In this document: positions 44,508-58,062 of the stretch, piece after piece
Layout: each line of letters opens with the position of its first letter
Position numbering within the stretch: the first letter of the stretch is position 1
Assembly (NCBI GenBank): GCA_001599755.1
Contig: BCHX01000005.1
Coordinates: 2,724,409 to 2,788,408, forward strand
Direction of reading: 5' to 3'
Length of the DNA stretch: 64,000 nt
Source of the DNA: Gliomastix tumulicola
Taxonomy: Eukaryota > Ascomycota > Sordariomycetes > Hypocreales > Bionectriaceae
The notes under the pieces: generated by a model
The model's database searches: none
What the model was told of the DNA's origin: nothing
The model's input: only the letters and a program-made list of their open reading frames with translations
Position numbers and translations under genes: made by a program

Positions 44508-47239
44508 GGCTGGTCGATTTGCGGCTGGCTGAAAAATCAAACGACGAGAGGGTGCAAAAAGTCTCCTGAATGCAAGGTTGAAAGGGTGCGGCTGACGAGT
44601 TGGATTGAGTTTCGACCTTGATGCCGGTGTCGATGCTTGATTTGGCTCCCAGTGCTTAAGCTTGGATGCCGTTGAGCGCAGAGTGCAAGATCAAAGGCTG
44701 GGTTAGGTTGTCGGCTGCAAGGTCTAAGAGGGATAGAATTTCCGGGAGGAGACTGCAAAGAGGAATAAAGGAGGAGTTGAGACGGCTAGCAAGAGGCAGG
44801 GACGATGGCATATGAAGGTTCAGACGAGAGGAGGTTGGCAGAAACGCCACTGGCAGCTGCTTAATGGTCGAGGCGCGGCGAAAGCGGTGCTGTGGCCACG
44901 GTGGCAGCCTGGAAAGTTCCTCTGCCTCGCTGGCCTTCCAGGTTCTTTTCTCTCAGCCCCCCTCTGGATGCTTCGCCAACAGAAGGTACCTGGTCATGTG
45001 GCAGTGGTGTTGATGGCGGACGAGTGTTGAGGGACTGCAAGGTTGGTTGGATGTGGCGTGGATGTAAGTGACGGGGCACAGTCAGCGTGAGACAGAAGAA
45101 AAAGAAGGTGACAGAGAGAGGGAGAGAGAGGAAGGGAGGAAAAGTAAGTCTCGGGTGGGCAGACGGAGACGAGATGAGGTCAGGAAGAGGAGTAGCTGCC
45201 TTATGTATAGCTACCGGCAGCGGCAGTAGTGAGATGGTGGTGGCAGTAGCGGCTTTCAAGAGAGACAGTGGACAGAAGAGAAGACTGGACGTGGGAGGCC
45301 CCAACACATTTTGCAATTGGCCCAATCATGGGACGGCATCGAGTTCGTAAAACGACCGGAAGTACAGGGAGGCGCAGGTCAGGTACCTTCCTCGCCCGCG
45401 GCGTCGGAACCCCAATCACAATGCGCAATTGCTGGCTGGATGGCGGGGAGCCCACAAGAGGCAGTGACTCCCCGGTACGTACCTGCCCCTCTTCCGGCCT
45501 TGGTGCTGCGTGTGTGGTTCTTGGTGGTTCTTGGTGGTTCTTGCGCGGTGCTTCGAGGGCCTCCGGCCTCCGTCCCAGGTGTTCCCCTAGAACGCGTTGG
45601 GTTAGCGGCCTCGCTGCACCATTGACCCATTGACCATTGCAGATGGTCTAGCACCTCGTCGAACGAATGCCTTACGTATGTCGCGCTGAGATAAGCCCGC
45701 GTTTTCTTGTTCTCTCGCCGGCTCCACTACAACACGAAGCCGGTGCCGGTGCTTCCTTGACGTGCGGCATGTGACATGTGACAGCCCTGCTCTCTCCAGC
45801 GGCAGGGGGATGGATGCTGCTGCTTCAATTCAAATACATCCAGTTCTCAACGTCGTCCCTTGATCGTTTGCGCACAGATGGGATCGTCGATGCAGACACG
45901 ATCCCTCCTCCTCCTCCCCGCGCACGAGGTGTCCATGTTCCTTCCTGCAGGGCACACGCGCTACCTTTACCCACTGGCAGCCAACTGTTGCGCGGTGTGG
46001 TCGGTTGCAGCCGATCTGAGGGGGGCAGATCAGGCCTGATCCAGCACTAACCGATTCGCAAGCCCACCCCTCAGGCCGTCTGGATCAATCACCTGCAGCC
46101 AGCCAGGGACCCACTCACATCCACTGAAAGCCCTCTGTGACTGTCTGTGTCCGCTTCCCTCCCCTCCCTCCACCAGCTCATTCACATTCACTCACAGAGG
46201 CCACCACCCATCAAAAACGCCAACAATCCAATCACCTCGTCCAGAGAAGCCGGCACACATTTGCTGGCCACCACTCACTCGCCTTCTGGACCCGGTCGCT
46301 CCGATCACCTCACCTCGCCTCATCGCCGCCCATCAGCAGCATCGTCATCATCATTTGCACACCATAATGATGCCAGACCAGCCGGACCATCCAGGCTGCC
46401 CGCCATGCCGACCCTCGTCCGCACGGTGCAGTGGCTTGCCTGGCCATGGCGTTTTCAGACTTTGCGTCCACCCCCTCCCCTCCCGACTCCGTAGGGATGA
46501 ATGATGCATTTGATTGAATTGTTGAATCCCCTTCTGCCTCGAGTAACCGAGCGGCAGTCCAGTCTTCGACCATCGCTGGTCCCCCTCCCCGCTCCATTCC
46601 CATTCCGCATTAGGCCATCCCAGTCCTTGTCACTTCTCACACACCCCTTGTCCTGTCGCCCTTGGAATCCCTTGGCGTCGCGATTTGACAGCTGCACTCG
46701 TGTGGGTGCCCTGCCCATCGTGGATCCATACCACCTTCCTCCCTCTCCCCGAAACGCAGCGTGATCACAACTTCGGCATGTAAACCTGCTCCCATGTTCC
46801 GCTTTCGACGTTCGATTAAACATGGCCGTTTTGCAATTCTATTCCTCCCACACGCCTTTGTTCTTCTCCCCAAGGTTTGCGCCCATGCTGAACCTTGGCG
46901 GCGCGCGACGATAGCATTTCAGGCACGCGACTCTTGTCTCCATCGTAGCTTTGTAAACTCGTGAATTCAATCTACACCGTCCGTCTCGTCTGGCACCAGG
47001 GTTCATAAGGTGCCCGCGAGATACTACCTATAGGCCCCGTGTGGTGTGAAATCAAAGCCCACCAGAGTGTCCAGCCTCCAAAAACGCCGTGGCCCTCTCT
47101 CGAAATGCAAAAATATCCGTGACGTTTTATCAAGTGTCCGTCACGCCATCCCGTATCCCGCTCTCATACATGCTTAACATAAAACGAGTCTCGCAATGCT
47201 ATATCAAAGCCACACCCAATAACCAAGCGCAGTTGTTGC
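44508..47239. other. 2.7-kb upstream region of the WOPR gene
   Basis: Lies between the WOPR start codon and the stop of the SIZ gene on the same strand. WOPR switch genes commonly have long promoters and leaders. The first 600 bp are pyrimidine-rich in the gene sense (45070-45140 is a CT tract on the minus strand). Contains a 10-bp tandem repeat at 45515-45543. No gene seen. Confidence 0.55.
45515..45543. repeat. 10-bp tandem repeat, about 2.9 copies
   Basis: The unit TGGTTCTTGG is repeated perfectly about three times, roughly 1 kb upstream of the WOPR start codon. Confidence 0.88.
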
Positions 47240-49346
47240 CTAGTTGTTGTAGTTCACTGGCGACTCGCTGCTCAGAAATCCAAGCCTGTCCTGGTCGCGA
47301 TAGCCGTTGAAAGTGGTGCTGGGCCCTAGATTCTGTCGCTTTGCCGGCCTCTGGATAGGCTGGTTGTCGTCTTCATCGTCTGAAGATAAGGTGAGGTCAA
47401 TCACCGCCGCGGCCGGGCGCTTTCCACTGGTCGAACCGAGCCCCCTAGGTGCTGACGTCTCGCAGCGGTTAGCAGAAGTTGGGGTGGCGAGGCTCGTGGT
47501 TGGGGTTTTGGAGGTTTCAACGCGCGGTCCGCCAATCATGGTGATTTCGGATATCTCAGCGTCATCCTCCTCATCGTCATCGTCAAATTCCGCGGCTCTC
47601 GCCGATTGTCGTCTGTCCGAGTCATGAGTTTTCGTCGACCATTGACCATTAGGCTCAATGGTCACTGTATCCAGGCTGGAAGGCGTGTTTTCAAGAATGT
47701 CTCGAACATATCTGTTATCAACGTCAGCCCACTGGTACTCCTCGGATTAGCCTTGGCGGGGCAAAATTGGCTGCTTACTCGTCTACGGCCAGGTGCTCAA
47801 ACTGAGCATTCTTGTTGCAGATAGGGCAAATCCACTGCGGGCCTTGTTCTTGAAGCTGGAGATAAGACGTCGCGTCGAAGCACTGGATGTGAGTGCAGTT
47901 GATGCTGCGGCAAGGCACAGCGAGTCGTCCGTACGACAACGGACACTTTAGAGACAAGATCTGCGACGTTGCCACAACATCAGGATCCTGTGCCTTCTTG
48001 TTCACTGAGACTAGTCAGCAGAGTCCAAACAAGACCAGTCAGCTTCAGCCTTACGTTCAGACATCACAGACTCCCTCGGAATCTTGCGCCTCGTCGAAAT
48101 CTCCTTGACCAGCTCAGTCGGGCTTTTGATGCGGCACATGTAGATGACAACAAGGTATTTCTGCAACATCGTTAGCCTTGACTACATTATGCAGAGATCA
48201 TGAGCCATCAATGCGGGGATAATCACCTTGTGGGTCAGAGCATATGTGAACTCGATGCTGTTGGTGTAACTGGCCCTGAGGCGGAGTGCGGTCGTGATGT
48301 CAACGGGTTTAGTAGACCCTGGTTTGTTCTTCAGCCCGCGCAAATTTGCCTTGAAGTCGCCTCCGTTGATTTTCAACTCAGATTGGTGCGGGAATGCAAT
48401 ATCTTGGAGGCCAGTGCCTTCTGCGGCGCTGAAGATCATGACCCTGTAGGCAGAGTCTTCGACGCACTTTGACAGAAACGGCGTGTCGGTCAGACGAATT
48501 TTCACGTCCACGCTATTCCTATGTTGAGCCATGGGCGGGCATTGCAGAACTGATCCGATCTGATTTTCAATCACGTAGAACGGGCTCGGCTTGAATGCAA
48601 CGGCAGACGATAGGGTTCCGCTGGCGCTTGAGCTCGCGTGGTTGTTGTGGGTATGGTTTTGAGCGTACGCATGCCCGTTGTAATTTTGAGGCTGCGAGTA
48701 GCCGTTGGTTTGCGCATGACCACCGTAGCCATGGGAAAGGGCAGGCGTTTGTAAAGCAGCGCGACCTAATGGCTTGTTTGGACTGGTTGACATCGGATTT
48801 GCGTTGACATTGGCAATGCTCTGCTTGATCTGATAGAAACGTGCGACGTCCTGCGTGTTGAATGCTTCTTGAATGACTAGAAATAATCGTCAGCCAGGCA
48901 GCCGATGGAGATGACAGGTCTCAAAAAAACGCTCGAGGTGCAGTGTGGGAAAAGTGCAAGGCAAAAACACAGCGAGAGGAGGATGGGGTGATGAGCGTGG
49001 GCGGAAGGCGGTAAGCGAGGTGAACGTGAAGTGAACTGCTGCCGAGCAAGTGGTTCACTGCGTGCGTGTATGTGGCCCGCGTGCGACATAAAAGGCTGGG
49101 AGGTACAAATGAAGCAAGTGAGAAGAATTGGGAAGCATGAAACCCTGAGACTGAGGGTTACTCACGATCAGTAATGCGACGCTGCAGAACCGCCTTGACA
49201 CCGGTACTTTTGAGGCCATTCAACTGGCAGACAGACGAGAGCTGGCGGTTGTATAAACTCCCTCCCGTTACTGACCGAACAAGCGCCGACATTTCAGGGC
49301 GCGTGAGAGGGCCTGAAGCCGCGGGAGTGGGTGGAAGCGATGCCAT
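47240..49346 (-). CDS. SUMO E3 ligase of the SIZ/PIAS family
   Basis: Transfers SUMO from Ubc9 to nuclear substrates such as PCNA and septins. Five exons (49346-49166, 48876-48227, 48160-48055, 48004-47779, 47711-47240) give 544 residues. Residues about 16-62 form a SAP-like DNA-binding helix pair (LYNRQLSSVCQLNGLKSTGVK). A PINIT domain follows at about 150-275 (PFYVIENQIGSVLQCPPMAQ and later blocks). The SP-RING is at about 330-378: CPLSYGRLAVPCRSINCTHIQCFDATSYL and WICPICNK, with ligands present. The tail is acidic and carries a SUMO-interacting motif VIDLTLSSDDEDD near residue 490. Start chosen at the first ATG of the SAP exon. Typical size is larger in yeast Siz1, mainly from its longer tail. 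Confidence 0.93.
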
Positions 49347-50539
49347 GGCTCCAAAAATGTCCGGGGAGATCAAGAGCTCAACTTGCAGGTACGGGACCCG
49401 ACCCTGTCCTTCGCACCTGCCTTGCCGATGCGCAACACAGGAAATGTGGCGCTGCCTGAATTTGCGGGAACCTGCAGGAGAGAGGCTATCCGCGGAAAGT
49501 GCAATCGGGAAGTCGCTGGTCACGATGCGAGGGGCACCTTTCTTCCGGAAAGACCAAAACAAGCCAGGTGCATGAACACCCAGAGAGCAAGGTACCTCGG
49601 GTCTCAACGAAGTCTGATTCCGCCAGCGGCAGCGGCTTCAGCGGCTTCGGCAGATGTGTTTGGCAGATCGGTGCGTGATCGGAATCGACGGGGGGCGGAT
49701 CGCAATGTTCACGGCTCGTGGCCTTCGTGGCGCATTCGTCTCCCGTGAAACGACAAGGCGGGCTCGATATTCTCGGTGACAACTCTTCGTTCTTCTCGAT
49801 GGCAAATGCGCCTGCACCCCTCACCACCCGCACCGGGGACCACACCACAATGCCGGGCAGTGAGTCGTGTCTTCCTCGAGCTGTCGAGTGTTGCTGCTGA
49901 GCGTCGCAATCGAAGGTGAATCTCGCACGGTCGTCGGTCTACTGTGCCGATAAGCAAAGGTCGATGTTGGTGGGCGTTGCCGAGATGAAAGTGATATCCA
50001 ATGTGATGCAATCGTGGAGGTCGTGCGAGCGAGGTCGTAATGGAGGGTCAGCGAGCCCAAGGCAACCTCAACCCCATGCGAACCGGTAGTGCTGGGTATC
50101 CAAGTGATGCGAAGTTGCGATTCGATGCGCGGAGCTAGCGACGGGAAGCTTGACACGTGGATGGCAGTAGGAGAGAGCCAAAACACAGGCGCATCTTCTC
50201 CCGCTTTCCGTGTCGGTCGGGGGTGCAAGAATGGCTGCCAAACAATGCGAGGGTGGTGGAATTAATCGTGGCGTGGCAGTGAGCAGACTGTCACTTTGAT
50301 GCTATTGGCTCGGTGACAGTCCATTTCGTGAGAGAGGTCCCGCCAATCATTGCCCCACACGGGTTGGAGAAAAGAAAAAAAGTACCCACTGGGCGGGCGC
50401 CACAGCTTATGCACCGCCACAGCCGCATCCTCCCCACATATCGTTTTTTTTGTTCACCTCTGGCCCGCCGTAACACCATTCCCTCTACATACCTCCCCAG
50501 TCATCTCATACAGTGACAATACTTTCACACCCTGCAAAC
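49347..50539. other. Divergent intergenic region, SIZ and DUF2423 genes
   Basis: 1.2 kb; no gene supported. A CACGTG box lies at 50154-50159, 386 nt upstream of the DUF2423 ATG. Confidence 0.55.
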
Positions 50540-51099
50540 ATGGCTAAAAGCTCCCGGGCAAGCACGAGAAAGGCCAACAACCGCCGGTTGGCGGCCAATG
50601 TATTCGGTCCTGTTGAGAGTGCCAGGGCTGAGCGGCTCTCAGCCAAGCTACTTGAAGCTGCGAAGCAGCCCAAGCCTGAGACTTCGGATGTGAACATGGA
50701 TGCTGAGCGTAAGACATGATCCCCTCTCCAACTCATTGGTGTGACAAGCTTTTGTCCTTGTGTCCCAGACTAACATCCGTTTCACAGCCGAAGCTGAGGA
50801 GCCTGTGGAAGCCAAAGAGGATGAAGAGACAAATGATAACGGTATGCTGAAGCCCTCACCTCTTCGCACAACTGCAAGTTATGAGATAAAATCTGGGACC
50901 AGTATTGATATTTCGCTTAGAAATGGAGCTGGACTCCAAAAAGCCAGTCAAGGCAAACATTGGGAAGAAGCGCATCGACAAGAGGAAGCAGAAGACGGCA
51001 GGGATTGTCTTCCAGAGGTACAGCGACCGGATTAAGAAGAGGAAGGCAGCAAGCAACAAGGCCAGCAAGGCCAGCAAGGCTAGCAAGGATGATGAATAG
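50540..51099 (+). CDS. DUF2423-type small basic protein (YBL028C-like)
   Basis: Three exons (50540-50708, 50788-50841, 50921-51099) give 133 residues. The start MAKSSRASTRKANNRRLAANVFG is the recognisable N-terminal signature of the DUF2423 family, whose yeast member YBL028C is nucleolar and co-purifies with pre-60S material. The middle is acidic (EEPVEAKEDEETND) and the C terminus is very basic (IGKKRIDKRKQKTAGIVFQR, then SDRIKKRKAASNKASKASKASK), including a triplicated ASK(N/K) tail. All this suggests a nucleolar ribosome-assembly factor, as inference. The second exon is 54 nt. On the same strand as GPI7, 456 bp upstream of it. Confidence 0.8.
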
Positions 51100-51555
51100 A
51101 TCCATCTTGGGCCCCTGTTCTGTCTACTCTACCATCAATGGATATAATGATTGTAACGGCGTTTCTTTGTCGAATTGAACTCTCAGCCACATTTTTTATG
51201 AACCCTGGTGTCTTATCTTATCGCGGGGCATCTTGGCTGTCGGCCTGTGGCGCAGGCATCGTGAAATGCGATGGACAGCTTGGCCCGCTTCTAACCTCTC
51301 GGCTCGTGTTCCAGCATTGGCACCAATTCGTTCGTTCCAAACCAACGCCATCATCGTTCACGATGAGGAAGACTTGAGGCATCGACGGCGATTCATTCCT
51401 TTACTCGTCCGCCGCTTCTTTCTGTTGCATACCTATTCTCTTCCATTTCTACCTCTCCTCCATCCACTGTCGAGCGCTCGCTTACATAGTAGCCAAGCCG
51501 CCATAACGCTCCCTCGCTCACTCGCACGCGTCTTGGTCGACACGACGCATTTACC
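51100..51555. other. Promoter region of the GPI7 gene
   Basis: 456 bp, CT-rich in the last 150 bp (51400-51550), consistent with a transcription start region. No ORF supported. Confidence 0.55.
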
Positions 51556-54269
51556 ATGAAAAATGGCCCAGGATTGAGCACGGCGCTGCTAGTAGCGGCC
51601 AATATTCTCATTCCCCTCTCCATCCTCGTCTTTGCAACTGGTTTCTTTCCCTACAAGCCCTTCCTGCCTGGTCTCGCCGAATACGAGGCCCTGCATTATG
51701 GAGTGCCTCCCGATGCCCCCTTTGACAAGCTGATATTCATGGTGGTTGATGCCCTGCGGAGTGATTTTGTCTTCTCAGAGGACTCGGGCTTTGAGTACAC
51801 GCAGAGGCTCATCCGCGATGGCAGCGCCGTCCCTTTCACGGCTAATGCTCGGTCACCCACAGTGACCATGCCGAGGATTAAGTCCATCACCACCGGCTCG
51901 ATCCCTTCATTCGTTGATCTCATCCTCAACTTCGATGAGGGCGATACCTCGTCTACCTTGGCAGCTCAGGACACCTGGCTGGCCCAGTTCAAGTCAAGGA
52001 AGGAGGGGAAGCTGCTCATGTTCGGGGATGACACGTGGCTGAAGCTGTTCCCCAACACCTTTGACCGTCAGGACGGGACGACGAGTTTCTTTGTGTCAGA
52101 TTTCACAGAAGTCGATCACAATGTTACGAGGAACGTCGCTCCAGAGCTCAGGAATACTGACTGGGGCCTCATGATTTTGCACTACCTTGGCCTCGATCAC
52201 ATCGGTCACAAGGCAGGGCCTCGGAGCTCGAACATGGTCCCAAAGCAACAGGAGATGGATGGCATTATCAAGACTATCTTTAAGTCTCTAGAAACAGAGC
52301 CGCACTTGCAGTCGACTCTGCTGGTCATCTGCGGCGACCACGGCATGAACGACGCTGGGAACCATGGTGCTTCTTCTCCTGGCGAGACATCACCAGCCCT
52401 AGTCTTCATGTCGCCCAAATTTAAGTCCATTTCCTCAGGACTGCCGGCCCCAACGGAACCCAAGGAGCAATTTGACTACTATACCATGGTTGAGCAGTCG
52501 GATCTCGCTCCAACCATTGCTGCCCTGCTAGGATTTCCCGTTTCCAAGAACAACCTTGGTGCCTTCATCCCAGACTTCCTCGGCTTCTGGCCCAAGTCGA
52601 AGGACAAGATCCAAGTCCTCGTCAGGAATGCCAGGCAGCTCCTCCAGATCATTGTCGCCACGTTCGGTAGTGACTTGTTCGATGACCAGACTGCTGTCGA
52701 TCCTTGTGCTACCAAGGCCACAGAGGTAGAGGAGCTGGCATGTGACTGGCGCAGGATCAATGCTCGGGCGAGCCAGCTTGCTGCTGTAGATGAATTTGAT
52801 CAAGATTGGCTTTCAGACATCACTGTCTGGCTTCGAAAAGCTCAGGACTTGATGAGCAGCATGGCCTCGAATTACGACATGTCTCGACTCGTGCTCGGTC
52901 AAGGGCTAGCTATCGCTGGTCTTGCCGCTGGCATCACAGCTGCAACCCTGCAGGGCGCTCAGAAGGGATGGGCCTTGGCTCCTACCGGCCTCGTTGCCAT
53001 TGCGTATGGCATAATGATGTTTGCGAGCAGCTATGTCGAGGAGGAGCAACACTTTTGGTACTGGGCTTCAACGCTGTGGTTGGCCTATCTCGGCCTTCAC
53101 CACGTTCGGAGGTAAGCCACCCCTCGCCATGCCCAACGCCCTTATAACTCTCGACATTCATGCTGACACCAGGAATACAGAAGCGGACAGCTTTCTGCCT
53201 TGTGGTGGCCGATTGTGGCCCTAGCCGCCCTGCGAATCGCCAGGAGCTGGAACCAGACAGGACAAAAGTTCGCTGGCGAGCCCGACATCGTCAAGACCTT
53301 CCTTCTCCCTGAACCGGGCAGGCTCTGGGTTCTTCTGAGCCTGACATACGTTCTGGTCTCGTTCCGGATTCTGCCCACCCTCCAGGGCCTGCCCTATGTG
53401 GTGTCAACAGGCCTCACGTCGCTCCTCATCTCGACCGCCCTCAGCTTCAAGCTCGCCTTCACCGTCGAAGACGCGCCGGAGCTTGTGGTCGGCTTTGCTA
53501 GAGTGTTGCACAGCATGTTCCAGGGCCAGTCGCTGCTGTTCAGGGCTCGACTCATCTTCGGACTCATCAGCCTATCTGGCGCCTTCGCCGCATATCGATG
53601 CTTGACCGGCACTCCGCGCGTCGCCATCACCTCCTGTAAGCATCAATCGCGCTTCGCTATCTAACAGGAACGCTAACCCTGTGCACAGCCCAGCTCCTCC
53701 ACCACCTTTACACCCTCCTCGCCATGACACAATCTCGCGCGACGAATATCCCCCTGTTCCTCCTCCTCACCACCATCCACCACAGCCTCCAGTCTCTCCA
53801 CCTCTCGACCGCCCAGATCACCACCTCATCCATCCTCCTCCAGTACGCCAGCTTCTTCGCCTTCGGCGGCTCAAACGCCATCTCCTCGGTCGACCTCTCC
53901 TCTGCCTACAACGGCATATCCTCCTTCAACGTCGTCGCCGTCGGGTTCCTGACGCTCATCTCCAACTGGGCGGGACCCATTTACTGGACCTCGGCAACAA
54001 ATTTGCTCCTCTTGCAGCGGAGGAGGGCAGATGCAGAGGCTGGGAGGGGCAGTGCCGGCGTGTTCAGGATACATATTGCTATTCTCACCGCCTTTGCAGC
54101 GTCGAGTGTCGCGTTCGTCATGGCAGCGTGTACCGCGCTGCGAACGCACCTGTTCATCTGGACCGTCTTCTCGCCGAAATATCTCTACTGTATGGCCTGG
54201 AGTCTCGGGCAGCATCTGCTGATCAACATCGGGCTAGGCGGCTTGCTCTTCTGGCTCGGCGCAAGGTAA
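51556..54269 (+). CDS. LAS21: GPI ethanolamine phosphate transferase 2 (Gpi7/Las21)
   Basis: ER membrane enzyme that adds phosphoethanolamine to the second mannose of GPI anchors. Three exons (51556-53111, 53181-53635, 53689-54269) give 863 residues. A signal anchor at residues 9-30 is followed by a lumenal alkaline-phosphatase-like domain: metal-binding IFMVVDALRSDFVF, SPTVTMPRIKSITTG with the candidate catalytic Thr, GLDHIGHKAG and GDHGMNDAGNHG. The C-terminal half is multi-pass (from about residue 440). Absence of the Mcd4 and Gpi13 signatures and the total length fit the Gpi7 branch. Splices restore HHVRR|SGQLSALWWP and AITSSQLLHHLY. Confidence 0.93.
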
Positions 54270-54512
54270 AGAGTGAGAGGGGCATCCATCTTTCATACAC
54301 TAATCTCCAGAACAGAACACTGCCAAATTCATGCAATTCATAAAAAGCACTGATAGTTGTTATACCAGCTTCCTTTAGTATGCTAGGATATCTCATTTCA
54401 AATTAGCCAAACGAATAATAGAGAAATTCAAGCATTCTCCCGCCAGAACATCAGCCAAATACACGTTAGCAAGCCATCCAGTCCCATCTCCCTTTGTCAC
54501 ACCGTCGCATCA

Positions 54513-57500
54513 TCATACAACCGTATCATTACCATCATCATCCGTCACCGCATCAGCCATAGACTCATCATCGGGATCCTTCTTAAGGATCGCGGTGACA
54601 GTTGCATCACCCTCCTCCGCGTCCTCTTCGATCTTCGCCGTCACGTCGCTGATAACAGTCTTATCCGCAGACTGGCTGCTCTCGGCGACACTGGGAGCGG
54701 CGCTGCTACGGCTGGCGCGGACGGCGGGCTGCTGCTCGTCGAGTGTGTTGACGATCTTGCCAAGACTGACGTGCAGCTTGTAGAGGGCGTTGCGGCTCGT
54801 GGCGTCGGTGAGCAGGCCGTCCTCAACAGCTTCGCTGACCTCTGTGTACGCCTCACGGAGCCTGTCCTCTGAGGAACCGGGTGAGATGTACAGCTTTCCG
54901 AGAAGCGTGGCAATGAGCTTCTTCTCTTCTTCTGTAAGAGCAGTCGCCTGTTAGCATTACATGTCCTTTACTCTTCAAGATTGGGGTGTCACTTACTGCC
55001 GACATTGCCTCGTAATTTCTCCAGGATGTCCTGTGCAAACTCGAGATGGACATCTCCATTGACATTCTTCTTCTCTGCATCCAGCCCAGCATCGGGATCA
55101 TAGCACTTCCTCGGGTCTGTCCAGTCGACAAGACACGCCCCGATTGTCGTCATGCTGACCATGTCCTCATTGACATCTACGTCGTCATCCTCTAGACCCT
55201 CGCGGACATTAAACAGAGCGTGGATGGCTTCGACGGCAATCGACCGCATGAGATCTTGATTCTCGGGACGGGAGTAGCAGAAGACGGGGAGGAAATAGTT
55301 CAGAGCCTGCTTGACGGTCTGGTTATGGGCTGATGCGGGGTCGAAGTATGCCACGACGAGAGACTTGAGGAGATCGTGGCATGCCTCATGCTCCTGAACG
55401 ACGCGGCCGAGAAGCAGCTTTGTCGCAGCGACTGTCGCCGTTGCTTGTACCTCGGCGGACTTGTGCCCGCTCTTGACGGCCTTGAGGTAGACCTTGAGAA
55501 GGGTCGGCACAGTTGCCAGGAGCTGCGCCCCGTGGACATTGAGGATATCTGTCAGGATGTGCAGGGCGGTAACCTGCAGAGCCGGATGCCCCTTGTTGAA
55601 GAAATGGATGAACAAGCCCAGATTCTCCTCCGCAAGCGATCGATCAAGCAGAGCGCAGAGGCCGAGGCAGACCAAGCCCCTCTCGCGGACCGGGGCCTCG
55701 TGACTGCGCACTGCAGGAACGACGAGGTTGTTGAGCATAGAAACCAGATCGGCGTTATCTTTGAGGTTTCCAGCGACGTGCGTGAGCATGCACTGAACGA
55801 TGTGAAGACACTTCATGTTGACGACGATCTCCCTAACCGCCTTCTCACGGGCCTCCTCCTCGCTCAGTTCTGGCTTGCTACTCCCCCTTTCATTAGCCGG
55901 GGTAGTTTCCCTGCTAACCTCCGAGCGGGCAGAGTGGAAGCTCTCCTCACCATCGCCCTCGACCACATCATCGACGATGGTGTCATGAACATCCGCCACG
56001 GACTCAAGGACAATGCTACAGAATTCTCGCTCTCCGGCTGCGTCGGGTGCGCAGATGTGCTGCAGAACCTCGACTGTCAGCTTGGTCACCTCATCAGGCA
56101 GCTCTGGGATGGAAAGTGACTGTCTCAGGAGCGTGAACATCTTGCGACGGCCGACCTCGTCCGAGTAGTCCAGGGTCATGGCGATATGGAGTAGCTGCTC
56201 AACAATGAACTCCTGCTCCACGGTGTCATCCTCTTCTTCGTCTTCCTCCTCCTGCTGATCGGCCCTCTTGAGTGCCTCAACAAGAGCGTGAAGATAGCGT
56301 TCTAGGTAGAACGCCAGCTTAGTGACTTCCGGTAGCCTCTCCTCGACGAGCCATTCGAACTTCCCGTCGCCCTCGTTTCGGCAAAACTCATTGAAGCTTC
56401 GGGCCATGAACGCTGACTCTGCGCTCAGGGTCTCCCAGTACTGGTCATCAAAGGTGGCTGCCTCGCGATAGTCTGGACGGCCCTCCCAGAAGCCGTTCAT
56501 AGCTTCTAGGGCAACCCCGTTCTCTACGCCCGAGTTGATGACATCGATTCGCTCCAGAAGCTCGAGGAGTCCATCAAAACTAACAGTCGTCTCTGCGTCC
56601 TGAGGGAGGCCAGCACAGTCCTCCACCCACCGCTCGCGGAAGAGGCGCCCAGCCGCCTTGCGGACGTTCTCATCCCGATCTCGGAGACCCCAGCGCAGGA
56701 GCTTCTCACGCATAGAGAGAGACAAATGGCGGAAGTCGCCGAGAGCAGGCAGCAAGCGCGAGTAGACTGCTCTCCTCGTAGCGGCATCTTGGTCTCGAGC
56801 TCGCTCAAGTAGATAAGGCAGCGTGTTTGGAAGAATAGGCAGATTCACCAATAATGATCGTCGCACTTCCGCGCTCGGGTCGTTTTGAAGGACCTCGAGT
56901 AGCTTCTGGAGCAGACCAGATTCTTGGTCGTCCTCGCTGTCATCAGAGTTCGTGCAGCCTTCAGCTTGATTCCCTGCAAGTCGGCCCAGGCCCAACACCG
57001 CTTGAGAGCGGACCATCGCCTCCTTGTCCCGAATCCTCTTCAGCAGGCCGTGTCTGATCTTCTGGAACAAGTCGTCGTCGATGGCTTCCAGAGAGTTGAC
57101 AGTGTGAGAGACAAGCTGCGTGGCCCGGAATCGCACAACTTTGTCCTTGGCCATCATCAGCGGGATGACCGTGTCCAGGAGTTGAGACGTGAGCCTCGTA
57201 GTAGGCGTCTCAGGCATGATGCTAACATCTACCTCAATATCGCCTAATAGCTCGGTGTCCTTGTCGCTGGCGAGTCGCAAGAAGAACCCAACGAAGCGTA
57301 TGATCTTATCGCCGACGGCCTCGGCCTTCTTGACCGGCATGATCTTCAGAACACAGCGGATGAACTCCCGGTTGAAAGCCTCCTCGTCGAACTCATCTGA
57401 GGACGTGTTCTTTCCAGACGCCGACTCATAGCAGCATGACTCGTGCGTCTTGCGAAGAGTCACGGCCAGCTTTCGGTGTGTGGCCGTCGTGCGCTGCGCA

Positions 57501-57682
57501 TCTCGAAAGACGACGGCGATCCGTTGTCGCAGGGCGTTGTCCGGTGTGTCCACGGGTTCGGCGGGCGCTGAAGATGCGCGGGACGCGGCGGAGGTTCTGG
57601 AGTTGTTCAACGTCGCATCCGACTGTTTGCTGGATACAGCCCTCGAGGTTCGAGTCGATCGGGTTCCCGTCCTTGCCGGCAT
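54513..57682 (-). CDS. Condensin HEAT-repeat subunit (Cap-G / Ycg1 type)
   Basis: Non-SMC HEAT subunit of condensin that clamps DNA with the kleisin Brn1. Two exons (57682-54997, 54931-54513) give 1,034 residues, matching the family. The N-terminal 50 residues are basic and Ser/Thr-rich. HEAT-like helices run from about residue 100 (MPVKKAEAVGDKIIRFVGFF, DKVVRFRATQLVSHTVNSL, DKEAMVRSQAVLGLGRLAG) and again after 400 (RGLVCLGLCALLDRSLAEEN, VKQALNYFLPVFCYSRPENQ). The last is a recognised Cap-G block. The tail is acidic and Thr-rich. The splice adds 139 C-terminal residues after VGS. It is head to head with the Nop4-like gene, 380 bp apart. Confidence 0.9.
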
Positions 57683-58062
57683 GATGAGCCAAACAGGTCG
57701 CTGCAAGGCAGCGCAGCGATGATCTAAGGGTTTATTACTGTATCGTCGAAAAGTATCGCCTTTGGGCGATGGTTGTGTGTTGGCGCGATGCTCAGGCGGT
57801 AGTTTGTTTGGATGCGACGCGGAGACTCGTGTTTTGGCGTTGACATTAAAGTCAACAAGGTACCCAATCAGGTCTAGCCCTCGACAGGATAAGCAAGTTC
57901 CCCTCCATCACGTGCGATAGATGACCCACAGGTGGTCGTATCGATAAGCTTGCCATAACTTTTTTTTTCTTACTTGGCGGCGGGATTCCAAGTTGGTTGG
58001 ATTTACGGCAGCACCTTCGATTTCTGGCCTTTTTTACAATCAGCGTTCAATTGACGGCGACA
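57683..58062. promoter_or_regulatory. Divergent promoter, condensin subunit and Nop4-like gene
   Basis: 380 bp between the two start codons. One CACGTG box at 57909-57914 and a T-tract at 57961-57969 lie in it; the box is 154 nt from the Nop4-like ATG. Shared control is inference. Confidence 0.45.

Noticed and set aside
55376..56119. 247-codon plus-strand ORF opposite the condensin subunit
   Set aside because: Antisense shadow of a HEAT-repeat coding exon with no motif of its own.
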